A stretch of DNA of 64,000 nucleotides from Mycolicibacter hiberniae (GTDB lineage: Bacteria; Actinomycetota; Actinomycetes; Mycobacteriales; Mycobacteriaceae), in the NCBI RefSeq assembly GCF_010729485.1, contig NZ_AP022609.1:868001-932000 (forward strand). The letters are read 5' to 3'. The position numbers and the translations under genes are program-made. Within the stretch, counting starts at the first letter, position 1. Every line of letters starts with the position of its first letter. Shown one piece after another: positions 27,635 to 36,260 of the stretch. A model generated the notes under the pieces. It had not been told where the DNA came from. It did no database searches and saw nothing but the letters and a program-made list of their open reading frames with translations.

Positions 27635-28003
27635 ATGGGTTTGTTCAGCCATGAGGAGTTCCGTGACCCGTCCGACGGCTCTGCCGGCGGCACCGGCGGC
27701 GGTGCTGTTGAGAGGGCCCGGCGTGCTGAGGTGGACGAGTACGGGGTGGAGGAGCTGGTCGTGGTGGGTCCGGGGTCACCGCCCGAGGATGGTTCGTGTG
27801 GTCAGTTCGCCGTGCAGTTCCACGTGACGACGTCAATGCTGTTCGGGCTGAAGCGCGTTGCCGATGCGCGCGGGGTGAGCGTGCCGGAGGTGTGCCGGCA
27901 GGTGATCGGTGTGTTCGTGGCGCAGCAGGAGGGCGAGCTGGGGGCGTTGCTTGCCGCTGAGGCGCAGGCGGCCGACTACCGGCCGGGTTTGAGTCAGGGG
28001 TAG
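27635..28003 (+). CDS. Hypothetical protein, unknown family
   Basis: 122 residues. Not recognised. The first 60 residues are acidic, Gly-rich and probably disordered (DPSDGSAGGTGGGAVERARRAEVDEYGVEELVVVG). The second half looks folded and helical (TTSMLFGLKRVADARGVSVPEVCRQVIGVFVAQQEGELGALLAAEAQAADY) and loosely recalls small ribbon-helix-helix or antitoxin-like helical segments, but no motif is decisive. A leaderless-type -10 lies 6 nt before the ATG, and third-position GC is high, both supporting a real gene. Its end overlaps by 10 bp the FadD remnant on the other strand. Confidence 0.5.
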   Translation: MGLFSHEEFRDPSDGSAGGTGGGAVERARRAEVDEYGVEELVVVGPGSPPEDGSCGQFAVQFHVTTSMLFGLKRVADARGVSVPEVCRQVIGVFVAQQEGELGALLAAEAQAADYRPGLSQG

Positions 28004-28520
28004 AACTGCTGGGCCTCGGCCCGAACAGCGACACTCCTGCGGCGAGGGTCCCGCAGCGGTGTCGCGGGGGACAGGTAGTTCTCGCGGAGCTTGCCCTTCA
28101 CGAGCTTGCCTGTGGGCGTGCGGGGCAGGGAGTCGACGAAGTCGACTGAGCGTGGCGCCTTGTAGTGCGCGATGCGGTCGCGGGTGTACTCGATGAGATC
28201 GCGGGCCAGCTCATCGGTGCCGTGCACGCCGGGCTTCAACTGCACCACGGCCTTGACCTGCTCACCCATCTCGGGGTCCGGCACACCGATCACCGCGACG
28301 TCGAATACTGCGGGATGCAGCGTCAGGGTGTTCTCCACCTCCTGCGGGTAGATGTTCACCCCGCCGGAGATGATCATGAACGACTTGCGGTCGGCCAGAT
28401 ACAGATTGCCGTCCGCGTCGACATAGCCCATGTCGCCCGCCGTGGTCCACGTCGGATGCACGGGATGCTGTGCCTCGGCTGTCTTCTGGTCGGCGTTGTG
28501 GTACCGGAACGGCTCGTTGC
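27994..28520 (-). pseudogene. C-terminal remnant of an acyl-CoA synthetase (FadD)
   Basis: About 175 residues matching the last third of a long-chain fatty acid-CoA ligase: FRYHNADQKT, TWTTAGDMGYVDADGNLYLADRKSFMIISGGVNIYPQEVEN, PDPEMGEQVKAVVQLKPG and the catalytic lysine segment PRTPTGKLVKGKLRENYL. The N-terminal adenylation core (some 350 residues with the AMP-binding motif) is missing; the similarity stops at about 28520, next to the tRNA-His terminator. No start codon with a ribosome binding site precedes it. It is a remnant left by deletion or recombination. Confidence 0.85.
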
Positions 28521-28529
28521 ACGGACCTG

Positions 28530-28574
28530 AAAACGAACATCGCCTCACCCGCGTATTCGCAGGTGAGGCGATGT
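28530..28574 (-). terminator. Intrinsic terminator of tRNA-His
   Basis: Minus strand: 13-bp perfect stem (ACATCGCCTCACC pairs with GGTGAGGCGATGT, 28537-28549 and 28562-28574), 12-nt loop, followed by TCGTTTTC. It begins 11 nt after the tRNA. Confidence 0.85.
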
Positions 28575-28584
28575 ATTACCTCGG

Positions 28585-28658
28585 GGTGGCTGACGGGACT
28601 CGAACCCGCGACACCCAGGATCACAACCTGGTGCTCTACCAACTGAACTACAGCCACC
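28585..28658 (-). tRNA. tRNA-His (anticodon GTG)
   Basis: Acceptor GTGGCTG pairs with CAGCCAC, with the extra G-1 (28658) opposite C73 (28585) as required for histidine tRNA. Anticodon stem CCAGG/CCTGG closes TTGTGAT, giving GTG. No CCA is encoded. Confidence 0.95.
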
Positions 28659-28701
28659 ATTGCTGCCGGCGAGGCGAGCCAAGCAAGCAGCGTCGTTGAT
28701 A

Positions 28702-29346
28702 CTAACCGCTCGGACGCTCAGCGACCGAATCGAGCGCCCCCTGCGGCCCCAGTTCTGCGGCGACGGCGGCAATATCGCTGGTAGAAGGACCGGGCGGGGC
28801 GACGAACGCGGTGCGCCGGTAGTACTTCAATTCCCGGATCGACTCGTGGATGTCGGCCAGCGCGCGGTGCGCCAGGCCCTTTTCCGGCTGGCCGAAGTAG
28901 ATCCGCGGGTACCAGCGGCGGCACAACTCCTTGATCGAGCTCACGTCGATCATCCGGTAATGCAGGTAGTCGTTGAGGGCGGGCATGTCGCGGGCCAGGA
29001 AGCCGCGGTCGGTACCGATCGAGTTGCCGGCCAGCGGTGCCGTCTTGGCCTGCCGCACATGGGTGCGGATGTAGTCGAGCACCATGGCCTCGGCGGTGGC
29101 CAGATCCACCGTCGAAGCCCGGACCTCCTCGATCAGGCCGGATCGGGTGTGCATGTCGGTCACCACCGGACTCATCGCGTCCAGATCCGCGTCGTCGGCG
29201 TGGATCACCACGTCAATACCGTCGCCCAGGATGTTCAGTTCGCCGTCGGTGACCAGGACGGCGATCTCGATGAGCTTGTCCGAGCCCAGATCCAGGCCGG
29301 TCATCTCGCAGTCGATCCAGACGAGTTCGTCTCGTGCAGCACTCAC
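28702..29346 (-). CDS. orn: Oligoribonuclease
   Basis: 214 residues. Orn degrades 2-5 nt RNAs and pGpG/pApA to mononucleotides and is the final step of RNA and cyclic-dinucleotide breakdown. DEDDh exonuclease: [11 protein letters not shown] at the N-terminus (Asp and Glu metal ligands), [20 protein letters not shown] (exo II), and the final [18 protein letters not shown] with the catalytic His and Asp (exo III). The ATG start is at 29346. Located next to tRNA-His as in M. tuberculosis (Rv2511). The C-terminal extension of about 30 residues is Ala/Pro rich. Confidence 0.96.
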   Translation of the reverse strand: MSAARDELVWIDCEMTGLDLGSDKLIEIAVLVTDGELNILGDGIDVVIHADDADLDAMSPVVTDMHTRSGLIEEVRASTVDLATAEAMVLDYIRTHVRQAKTAPLAGNSIGTDRGFLARDMPALNDYLHYRMIDVSSIKELCRRWYPRIYFGQPEKGLAHRALADIHESIRELKYYRRTAFVAPPGPSTSDIAAVAAELGPQGALDSVAERPSG

Positions 29347-29407
29347 AGTTTGCCAACGTTAGCCGTTGCCCGCGGCCATAGCCGCACAGTGGTCCCGACA
29401 GGCCAAG

Positions 29408-29413
29408 TAGTGT
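29408..29413 (+). promoter_or_regulatory. -10 element TAGTGT, leaderless-type, before the HerA-like gene
   Basis: TAGTGT is followed by 8 nt and the GTG at 29422. Confidence 0.4.
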
Positions 29414-29421
29414 CGTGACCT

Positions 29422-30987
29422 GTGAGTCCCGACTCGGCGGCTAACGCCGCGCAGCAGATTGCGGCGGGCTACGCCGCCGACGGCCAGGCCCTGGAACTGG
29501 GCACGGTGGTCATCGACGGCATCGCCGACGCCTCGGCGCAGGTCCGCATTCCGCTGGCCACCGTCAACCGCCACGGGCTGGTGGCCGGCGCCACCGGCAC
29601 CGGCAAGACCAAGACCCTGCAGGTGATCGCCGAGCAGTTGTCTGCCGCCGGCGTCCCGGTGCTGATGGCCGACGTCAAGGGCGACCTGTCCGGTCTGGCG
29701 CGGGCCGGGCAGGCCGGCGACAAGATCACCCAGCGGGCCGCCGAGACCGGCGACGACTGGGCGCCGACGGCGTTCCCCACGGAGTTTCTGTCGCTGGGCA
29801 CCGGCGGCGCCGGCATCCCGGTGCGTGCCACGATCTCCAGCTTCGGCCCGATCCTGCTGTCGAAGGTGCTGGGCCTGAACAACACCCAGGAGTCGACGCT
29901 GGGGTTGATCTTCCGCTGGGCCGACGACAACGGTTACCTGCTGCTGGACCTGAAGGATCTGCGCTCGGTGATCAGCTACCTGATCAGCGATGAGGGCAAG
30001 CCGGTGCTCAAACAGCTGGGCGCGGTTTCGGCGGCGACGGCCGGGGTGATCCTGCGTGCGCTGGCGAACCTGGAGGCCGAAGGCGCCGACACCTTCTTCG
30101 GCGAGCCCGAGTTGGACCCCAAGGATCTGATCCGGCTGGACCCCCAAGGGCGCGGCATCATCTCGCTGCTCGAACTCGGCGACCAGGCGGCGCGTCCGGT
30201 GTTGTTCTCCACCTTCCTGATGTGGGTGCTGGCCGACCTGTTCACCTTCCTGCCCGAGGTGGGCGACCTCGACAAGCCGAAGCTGGTGTTCTTCTTCGAC
30301 GAGGCCCACCTGCTGTTCACCGGCGCATCCAAGGCGTTTCTGCAGCAGGTGGAGCAGACCGTCAAACTGATCCGCTCCAAGGGCGTCGGGGTGTTCTTCT
30401 GCACCCAACTGCCCACCGATGTGCCCAACAGCGTGCTCTCCCAGTTGGGTGCCCGGATCCAGCACGCGTTGCGGGCCTTCACCCCCGACGATCAGAAGGC
30501 GCTGAGCAAGACGGTGCGCACCTACCCGAAGACGAAGGTCTACGACCTGGAGTCCGCGCTGACGTCGCTGGGTATCGGCGAAGCGATCGTCACGGTGCTC
30601 TCCGAACGGGGCGCGCCGACCCCGGTGGCGTGGACCCGGTTGCGGGCCCCGCGGTCGATGATGGGAGCCATCGGCTCCGAGGCGATCGGCGCGGCGGCCA
30701 AGGCCAGCCCGCTGCACGCCCAATACGGTCAGACCATCGATCGCGAATCGGCCTATGAGATGCTCTCGGCGACACTGGCAGCCGGGCAGGGAAACCGGCC
30801 CCCGGCGGGTCAGGGCAGCGTGCCCCCGCCCGTGCCCGAACGCCCACCGTGGTGGCGGCGCTTCGGACGCTGGCTGGCCCACTTCCTCACCACCCGGGAA
30901 GGCAAGCGGGTGGTGACGGCGGTGACCACCGTTGTGGTGGGCCAGATCTCGCGCGGCGCGATGGGCACCGGCCAGCGCAAGCGCTGA
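29422..30987 (+). CDS. HerA-like ATPase (DUF853, Rv2510c type)
   Basis: 521 residues. A P-loop ATPase of the HerA/FtsK superfamily. Walker A GATGTGKTKT at about residues 55-64, Walker B LVFFFDEAHLLF at about 290, and a Gln/Arg-rich segment after FFCTQLPTDVPNSVLSQLGARIQHALRAF that matches sensor and arginine-finger positions. The C-terminus ends in a proline-rich loop and a basic amphipathic tail. The DUF853 group is found widely in actinobacteria and proteobacteria; its job is not established, and no nuclease partner (NurA) lies next to it. GTG start. It converges with the SDR gene across 4 bp. Confidence 0.88.
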   Translation: MSPDSAANAAQQIAAGYAADGQALELGTVVIDGIADASAQVRIPLATVNRHGLVAGATGTGKTKTLQVIAEQLSAAGVPVLMADVKGDLSGLARAGQAGDKITQRAAETGDDWAPTAFPTEFLSLGTGGAGIPVRATISSFGPILLSKVLGLNNTQESTLGLIFRWADDNGYLLLDLKDLRSVISYLISDEGKPVLKQLGAVSAATAGVILRALANLEAEGADTFFGEPELDPKDLIRLDPQGRGIISLLELGDQAARPVLFSTFLMWVLADLFTFLPEVGDLDKPKLVFFFDEAHLLFTGASKAFLQQVEQTVKLIRSKGVGVFFCTQLPTDVPNSVLSQLGARIQHALRAFTPDDQKALSKTVRTYPKTKVYDLESALTSLGIGEAIVTVLSERGAPTPVAWTRLRAPRSMMGAIGSEAIGAAAKASPLHAQYGQTIDRESAYEMLSATLAAGQGNRPPAGQGSVPPPVPERPPWWRRFGRWLAHFLTTREGKRVVTAVTTVVVGQISRGAMGTGQRKR

Positions 30988-30991
30988 AGGC

Positions 30992-31798
30992 CTAGCCCCC
31001 GCCGAGCTTCTTGTAGACCGCCCCCACGATCGGGGTGACGATGGCGCGCGGCGCGTAGCCACTGGCCATCGACATGGCTTTGGAGGTGATCCCGGGTACC
31101 ACCCGCATCTTGTTGCGCGCCAGGGCATCCAGCGACAGCTTCGCGGTGTGCTGGGTGGAGATCCACAAGAAGTCGGGGATCAGCCGGTCGACCAGGGACG
31201 CCTCGGCGGCGTCGGGCATCTCGGCACGCACCGGCCCGGGCGCCAGCAGGGTGACATGGACCCCGGTCTTCAGCAGCTCCCCGCGCAGCGACTCGCTGAA
31301 CGTGTTGGCGAACGCCTTGGTGGCCGCGTAGGTGGCGTTGTTGGGAATCGGCGAGTTGCCCGCCGCCGAACCGGAGATCAAGATGCCGCCGGCGCGCCGG
31401 CGCAACATGCCCGGCAACACCGCCAACACCAGGTCGTGCACCGCCACCGCGTTCAGCTGCACCTGGGCCTTCTCCGCGGCCGGGTCCAAACCGGAGATCG
31501 GCCCGAACGTCGCCGTGCCGGCGTTGGCGCACAGCACCGAGATCTCCTGCTCGGCCAGCTCGGCGCAGAAGGCCTCACGCGCCGGCGGATCGGCCAGGTC
31601 GACCGCGCGGACGTCCACGGCGACCCCGTACTTGTCGCGCAGGCGGGCCGCCACGGTGTTGAGCACATCTTCGCGGCGCGCGGTGATGAGCAGCGAGTGG
31701 CCGCGGGCGGCCAGCTCGGCGGCCAGCGCCGCACCGATCCCCTGGGACGCTCCGGTCACAACGGCGCGGGCTTCGGGGCTGGGAGCAGGAATGGGCAT
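30992..31798 (-). CDS. Short-chain dehydrogenase/reductase
   Basis: 268 residues, matching Rv2509, reported to be the reductase completing mycolic acid synthesis by reducing the beta-keto motif. The NADP(H)-binding TGASQGIGAALA is at about residues 14-26, NAG at NAGTATFGP, and the catalytic set is ISGSAAGNSP (Ser), then YAATKAF (Tyr and Lys). The C-terminal segment with AMSMASGYAPRAIVTPIVGAVYKKL resembles membrane-associated SDRs. ATG start with 14 bp to the -10 of the divergent MFS gene. The mycolic acid role is inferred from homology and position. Confidence 0.85.
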   Translation of the reverse strand: MPIPAPSPEARAVVTGASQGIGAALAAELAARGHSLLITARREDVLNTVAARLRDKYGVAVDVRAVDLADPPAREAFCAELAEQEISVLCANAGTATFGPISGLDPAAEKAQVQLNAVAVHDLVLAVLPGMLRRRAGGILISGSAAGNSPIPNNATYAATKAFANTFSESLRGELLKTGVHVTLLAPGPVRAEMPDAAEASLVDRLIPDFLWISTQHTAKLSLDALARNKMRVVPGITSKAMSMASGYAPRAIVTPIVGAVYKKLGGG

Positions 31799-31808
31799 GC
31801 GGCAATCG

Positions 31809-31814
31809 TAGAGT
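31809..31814 (+). promoter_or_regulatory. -10 element TAGAGT, leaderless-type, before the Rv2508c-like MFS gene
   Basis: TAGAGT lies 7 nt before the ATG at 31822. It overlaps the in-frame GTG at 31813, which decides the start in favour of 31822. Confidence 0.5.
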
Positions 31815-31821
31815 GCCAGTC

Positions 31822-33135
31822 ATGGGACAGCCTGGGGCGGACAAGCCGGGGCTATCCCGGATCGTGGCATGGGCGCTGTGGGACACCGGGGCCGCCGGAA
31901 TCAGCGCGATCGTCGTCACGTTCGTGTACTCGGTGTATCTGACCAGCAGTGTCGGCCGCGACCTGGCCGGGCCGGTGTCACCGGCCAGCTGGCTGGGCCG
32001 CACCCTGGCCATCTCCGGGCTGACCGTGGCCGCGGTGGCACCGGTGATCGGGGTCTGGGTTGCCGCACCGCACCGCCGCCGGGTGACGCTGGCGGTGCTG
32101 ACGGGAACCGCGGCGGTGCTGACCGCGTCGATGAGCCTGATCCGGGACGAGCCCGGCTATCTGGCTCCCGGCCTGGTGCTGCTGGCCCTGACAGCCGCGT
32201 GCGGCGACCTGGCCAGCGTGCCCTACAACGCCATGCTCCGGCAGGTGTCGACGCCGCAGAACTCCGGCCGCATCTCCGGCTTCGGTTGGGCAGCAGGCTA
32301 TGTCGGGAGCGTGCTGTTGCTGTTGCTGGTCTATCTGGGCTGCATCTCCGGCAGTGGTCCCACCCGCGGCCTGCTCGGCTTGTCCACCGAGGGCGGTCAG
32401 TACGTCCGGGTCGCCATGCTGGTGGCCGCGGCCTGGCTGACGGTGTTCGCGCTGCCGCTGCTGTTCACCGCGCACCGCCTGGCCGGCGAGCCGCAGCCGC
32501 CGGCACCGCGGCTGGGGTTCTTCGGCGGTTACCGCCAGCTGTGGCGTGACATCACCGGCGCCTGGCAGCGCGATCGCAACCTGGTCTTCTACCTGGTCGC
32601 CAGCGCGATCTTCCGGGACGGCCTGGCCGGGGTGTTCGCCTTCGGTGCGGTGCTGGGCGTCACCGTCTACGGCATCTCGCCCGGCGACGTGATGATCTTC
32701 GGGATCGCTGCCAGCGTGGTCGCCGCGGTCGGGGCAGTGGCCGGCGGCCTGCTCGACGACCGGCTCGGATCCAAAACGGTCATCGTCGGATCGCTGGTCG
32801 CGATGATCGCCGCCGGCACCACCCTGATGGCGCTGTCCGGTCCGAAAGCCTTCTGGGCGTGCGGACTGCTGCTGTGTCTGTTCATCGGGCCGACCCAGTC
32901 CGCAGCGCGCACCCTGCTGTTGCGGATGGCCGACGACGGCATGGAAGCGGTGGCCTTCGGCCTCTACACCATGACCGGCCGGGCGGTGTCGTTCCTGGCG
33001 CCGTGGCTGTTCTCGGTCTTCGTCGACATCTTCCACACCGAACGGGCGGGCATGGGCGGGCTGTGCACCGTACTGCTGCTCGGCCTGCTGGCGCTGCTGC
33101 CGATCCGGGTCAGCCGGCCGCTGCGCACACCGTGA
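31822..33135 (+). CDS. MFS transporter (UMF1/Atg22-like)
   Basis: 437 residues with about 12 transmembrane segments, matching Rv2508c. N-terminal SRIVAWALWDTGAAGISAIVVTFVYSVYL is typical of UMF1-type MFS proteins related to yeast Atg22 vacuolar amino acid exporters; the role in bacteria is unknown. Other hallmarks: GRTLAISGLTVAAVAPVIGVW, DLASVPYNAMLRQVSTPQNSGRISGFGWAAGYVGS and IGPTQSAARTLLLRMADD. The ATG at 31822 is 7 nt after a -10 element. The 3' end overlaps the convergent MmpS-like gene by 26 bp. Confidence 0.87.
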   Translation: MGQPGADKPGLSRIVAWALWDTGAAGISAIVVTFVYSVYLTSSVGRDLAGPVSPASWLGRTLAISGLTVAAVAPVIGVWVAAPHRRRVTLAVLTGTAAVLTASMSLIRDEPGYLAPGLVLLALTAACGDLASVPYNAMLRQVSTPQNSGRISGFGWAAGYVGSVLLLLLVYLGCISGSGPTRGLLGLSTEGGQYVRVAMLVAAAWLTVFALPLLFTAHRLAGEPQPPAPRLGFFGGYRQLWRDITGAWQRDRNLVFYLVASAIFRDGLAGVFAFGAVLGVTVYGISPGDVMIFGIAASVVAAVGAVAGGLLDDRLGSKTVIVGSLVAMIAAGTTLMALSGPKAFWACGLLLCLFIGPTQSAARTLLLRMADDGMEAVAFGLYTMTGRAVSFLAPWLFSVFVDIFHTERAGMGGLCTVLLLGLLALLPIRVSRPLRTP

Positions 33136-33922
33136 GGATCGAACCGGTGCGCTGACGCACCTGGGTGCCGTCCACCGACACCGAGCAGGTGATCTGCTCG
33201 CCGAAGTTGACCACGGTGACCGCCGCGGCGGTCGTCGCCGGTGGCGTCAGCGTCACCTGTTTGCTCCACGGCAGCACCACATTGAATTCGGTCTGCAGGA
33301 TCCCGCCGGTGTCGATGTAGGCGATGCTGAGCGCCTTGCCCTTGCCGCTGACGCTGTAGACGATCGTCTCCGCCGCACCGGCGGTGGTGGAGGTCGTCGG
33401 AGGCGGCGTTGTCGTCGAGGTGCTGGGCGCCGGTGTCGGTGTCGGGGAGGGCGTGGTGGTCGGAACGCGCTTGGGCACCGGGGTGCTCGGAGCCGTCGGT
33501 AAGGGGGGCACCGACGTAGCCGTGGCCGAATTGCGCTGGGAGCCATTGACGATCACCAACGCGGCGACCATGCCGACCACCAGCAGCACGGCAGCGCCGG
33601 CTACCAGGAACAGCCAGTTCGGCAGCCGCGGGGGCTCCGGCGGTCCACCCTGGCCGCCGCCCGCCGGACCGCCCGGCGGGGGTGCTTCCCAGTGGCCACC
33701 TGGCGGGGGTGCTTCCCAGTGACCACCCGGCGGGGGCGCTTCCCAGTGCTGCCGGGGCAGTTGTTCGGTGGGCTGGGGGGCCTGCGGCGGATACATCGGG
33801 AGTTGCCCGGCGTAGGCCGGGTCGACGTAGGGCGGAAAGCCGTAAGTCGGCGGTTCGGATCCGCCGCCGCCTTGCCATGGCTGATTGGAGCCCTCCGGCC
33901 GGTTCGGATCGGTCATTCCCAC
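33110..33922 (-). CDS. Proline-rich single-pass membrane protein with MmpS-like C-terminal domain
   Basis: 270 residues, position and type of Rv2507. N-terminal cytosolic part (1-95) is proline rich and has three HWEAPPPGG repeats; one transmembrane helix (LFLVAGAAVLLVVGMVAALVIV) follows; a Pro/Thr-rich linker; then about 85 residues with VYSVSGKGKALSIAYIDTGGILQTEFNVVLPWSKQVTL and a single pair of Cys, which matches the MmpS accessory-protein fold. The partner is unknown; no mmpL gene is adjacent. Two ATGs (33922 and 33916) could start it. The end overlaps the convergent MFS gene by 26 bp. Confidence 0.78.
   Translation of the reverse strand: MGMTDPNRPEGSNQPWQGGGGSEPPTYGFPPYVDPAYAGQLPMYPPQAPQPTEQLPRQHWEAPPPGGHWEAPPPGGHWEAPPPGGPAGGGQGGPPEPPRLPNWLFLVAGAAVLLVVGMVAALVIVNGSQRNSATATSVPPLPTAPSTPVPKRVPTTTPSPTPTPAPSTSTTTPPPTTSTTAGAAETIVYSVSGKGKALSIAYIDTGGILQTEFNVVLPWSKQVTLTPPATTAAAVTVVNFGEQITCSVSVDGTQVRQRTGSILTVCAAAG
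33668..33748. repeat. Three tandem 27-bp units encoding HWEAPPPGG
   Basis: Units at 33668-33694, 33695-33721 and 33722-33748, differing at only a few positions, inside the minus-strand MmpS-like gene. The length keeps frame, so copy number changes would be tolerated. Confidence 0.85.
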
Positions 33923-33979
33923 CTCATGGCTTGCAGGGTACCTGTGTCGGGCAGTTGGGGCCGGGACCTCTGCGCCCGG

Positions 33980-34615
33980 CTATGTTTCCGCGGCGCCCAG
34001 AGCCCTGATAGTCATCGCCCGCAACACCGCTCGTGAGCGTTCCGGACCGGCCGATTTCGCGCGGGCCTTCATGGAGTGCGGTGTGGAGTTCAACAGGCCG
34101 AACGCGGCGTGCGCCATCAGCCGCGCATCGGCTTCGGCCAGGCCGGGGTGCAGCGCACGCAACACCCCCACCCACACCTCGACATACTGCCGCTGGGCGC
34201 TGCGCACCTGCCGCTGGGCGGCGGCCGGCAGGTGCGCCAGGTCACGGTCCTGGATGCGGATCAGGTCCGGTTCGCCGAGGGCAAAGTCGAGATGGAAGTC
34301 GACCAGGGCGTCCAGCACCTCCCGCGGGCCCTCGCCCTCCGCTTCGACGGCCCGCGCGCCGGCGAGCAGTCGGGTGCTGATGCCGACGAGCAATTCGACC
34401 AGCAGGGCCTCTTTTCCTGCGAAGTGCCGGTAGATCGCCGGGCCGCTGACGCCGGCGGCGGCGCCGATGTCCTCCAGCCGCACCGCGGGGTAGCCGCTCT
34501 GGGCGAAAAGGCGTTCCGCGGCCGCGAGCAGCTGGCTGCGCCGGTCGGATTTGAGCCGGCTGCGCCGGCTGGCCGGTTCGTTGTCGCCCGCCGGGGAGAG
34601 GGAAGCTGCCATCAC
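33980..34615 (-). CDS. bkaR: TetR family regulator (BkaR-type, leucine/branched-chain keto acid operon)
   Basis: 211 residues. TetR helix-turn-helix near residues 45-75 (VRLEDIGAAAGVSGPAIYRHFAGKEALLVELLVGI). Homologue of Rv2506, reported as BkaR, which represses the neighbouring branched-chain keto acid operon. It is divergent from scoA. A near-palindromic site lies at 34637-34660, about 22 nt upstream of this gene, and a closely similar, more perfect one sits in front of scoA; both fit an autoregulating repressor of the operon. In M. tuberculosis fadD35 lies between this gene and scoA; it is absent here. Confidence 0.85.
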   Translation of the reverse strand: MMAASLSPAGDNEPASRRSRLKSDRRSQLLAAAERLFAQSGYPAVRLEDIGAAAGVSGPAIYRHFAGKEALLVELLVGISTRLLAGARAVEAEGEGPREVLDALVDFHLDFALGEPDLIRIQDRDLAHLPAAAQRQVRSAQRQYVEVWVGVLRALHPGLAEADARLMAHAAFGLLNSTPHSMKARAKSAGPERSRAVLRAMTIRALGAAET

Positions 34616-34636
34616 GCCTCCGCTCGTCGTGGCCCG

Positions 34637-34660
34637 TTCAGTTAATGACCACTAACGTAA
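34637..34660. promoter_or_regulatory. Degenerate operator in front of the TetR gene
   Basis: TTCAGTTAATG..CACTAACGTAA resembles the stronger operator at 34779-34800: the CAGTTAATG half is exact, the other half is degenerate. Consistent with autoregulation. Confidence 0.55.
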
Positions 34661-34755
34661 CACCCGTTCTGCGGCAATCGCTCGCAGTTGCGGCCACCGA
34701 TGCGGGGTGGTTGCAGCGGAGGCGGAAGAACATGGCCATGGACTGACAGGGGTGT

Positions 34756-34776
34756 CCAGAGAATGGTATTCTCTGG
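34756..34776. promoter_or_regulatory. Second perfect palindrome in front of scoA
   Basis: CCAGAGAAT and ATTCTCTGG are exact reverse complements around GGT. It ends 3 bp before the TetR-type operator. It is unlike that site, so a second regulator is likely. Confidence 0.5.
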
Positions 34777-34778
34777 CA

Positions 34779-34800
34779 TCAGTTAATGGACATTAACTGA
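34779..34800. promoter_or_regulatory. Perfect operator palindrome in front of scoA (BkaR-type)
   Basis: TCAGTTAATG and CATTAACTGA are exact reverse complements around GA. It ends 16 bp before the scoA GTG, so a bound repressor would block the operon. Confidence 0.7.
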
Positions 34801-34816
34801 AAATGAGGAGGCGCGC

Positions 34817-35569
34817 GTGCCGATGGACAAGGTCGTGGCCACGGCAGCAGCGGCCGTCGCCGACATCACCGACGGCGCGTCACTGGCGGTAGGCGGATTC
34901 GGGCTGTGCGGCATCCCGGAGGCGCTGATCGAGGCCGTGCTGCAGCTGGGCGTCACCGATCTGGAGACGGTGTCGAACAACTGCGGCGTCGACGGTGTGG
35001 GCCTGGGCGTGCTGCTGGAACACAAGCGGATCCGCCGCACCATCAGCTCCTATGTGGGCGAGAACAAGGAGTTCGCCCGGCAGTTCCTGTCCGGCGAGCT
35101 CGAGGTCGAATTGACCCCCCAGGGCACCCTCGCCGAGCGCCTGCGTGCCGGCGGTGCCGGAATCCCGGCCTTCTACACGCCCACCGGCGTGGGCACCCAG
35201 GTCGCCGACGGCGGCCTGCCGTGGCGCTACGACGGTACCGGCGGGGTTGCGGTGGCCTCACCGCCCAAGGAGACCCGGGAATTCGACGGGCGCACCTACG
35301 TTCTGGAACGCGCGATCCGCACCGACTTCGCGCTGGTGCACGCCTGGAAAGGGGACCGGCACGGCAACCTGGTCTACCGCGAGGCCGCCGCCAACTTCAA
35401 CCCGGACTGCGCCACCGCGGGCAGGATCACCATCGCCGAGGTCGAGCATCTGGTGGAGCCGGGCGAGATCGACCCCGCCACCGTGCACACCCAGGGGGTT
35501 TTCGTGCACCGGGTGGTGCACGTGCCGGATCCGGTCAAGCGGATCGAGCGGGAGACGGTGCGCGCATGA
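34817..35569 (+). CDS. scoA: 3-oxoacid CoA-transferase, subunit A
   Basis: 250 residues. Subunit A of succinyl-CoA:3-ketoacid CoA-transferase, which activates acetoacetate to acetoacetyl-CoA. Hallmarks: [23 protein letters not shown] (CoA-binding glycine region), [32 protein letters not shown], and [35 protein letters not shown] start with GAGGAG 7 nt upstream. First gene of the leucine-catabolic operon, behind the TetR-type operator. The last step of leucine degradation gives acetoacetate, which this enzyme uses. Confidence 0.95.
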   Translation: MPMDKVVATAAAAVADITDGASLAVGGFGLCGIPEALIEAVLQLGVTDLETVSNNCGVDGVGLGVLLEHKRIRRTISSYVGENKEFARQFLSGELEVELTPQGTLAERLRAGGAGIPAFYTPTGVGTQVADGGLPWRYDGTGGVAVASPPKETREFDGRTYVLERAIRTDFALVHAWKGDRHGNLVYREAAANFNPDCATAGRITIAEVEHLVEPGEIDPATVHTQGVFVHRVVHVPDPVKRIERETVRA

Positions 35570-35579
35570 CCCCACCGAC

Positions 35580-35616
35580 GACGATGCCCAGCGAAGCGAT
35601 GAGCAGGAGTGGCGTC
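35580..35616 (+). repeat. Interspersed repeat, copy 2 (GCGAAGCGATGA core), before scoB
   Basis: Core CAGCGAAGCGATGA identical with copy 1 at 18358-18393, with flanks differing at a few bases. It fills the 49 bp between scoA and scoB and carries the GCAGGAG-like ribosome binding site for scoB. Confidence 0.6.
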
Positions 35617-35618
35617 AG

Positions 35619-36256
<638 letters not shown>

Positions 36257-36260
<4 letters not shown>

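Noticed and set aside
28430..28699. Plus-strand frame over tRNA-His and its terminator
   Set aside because: Explained by the tRNA on the other strand.
27318..28700. Prophage or integrative element at tRNA-His
   Set aside because: No integrase, phage structural gene or attachment repeat could be found; only remnants and one unknown ORF.
33968..34000. Extra gene between the MmpS-like and TetR genes
   Set aside because: The gap is under 60 bp with no frame.
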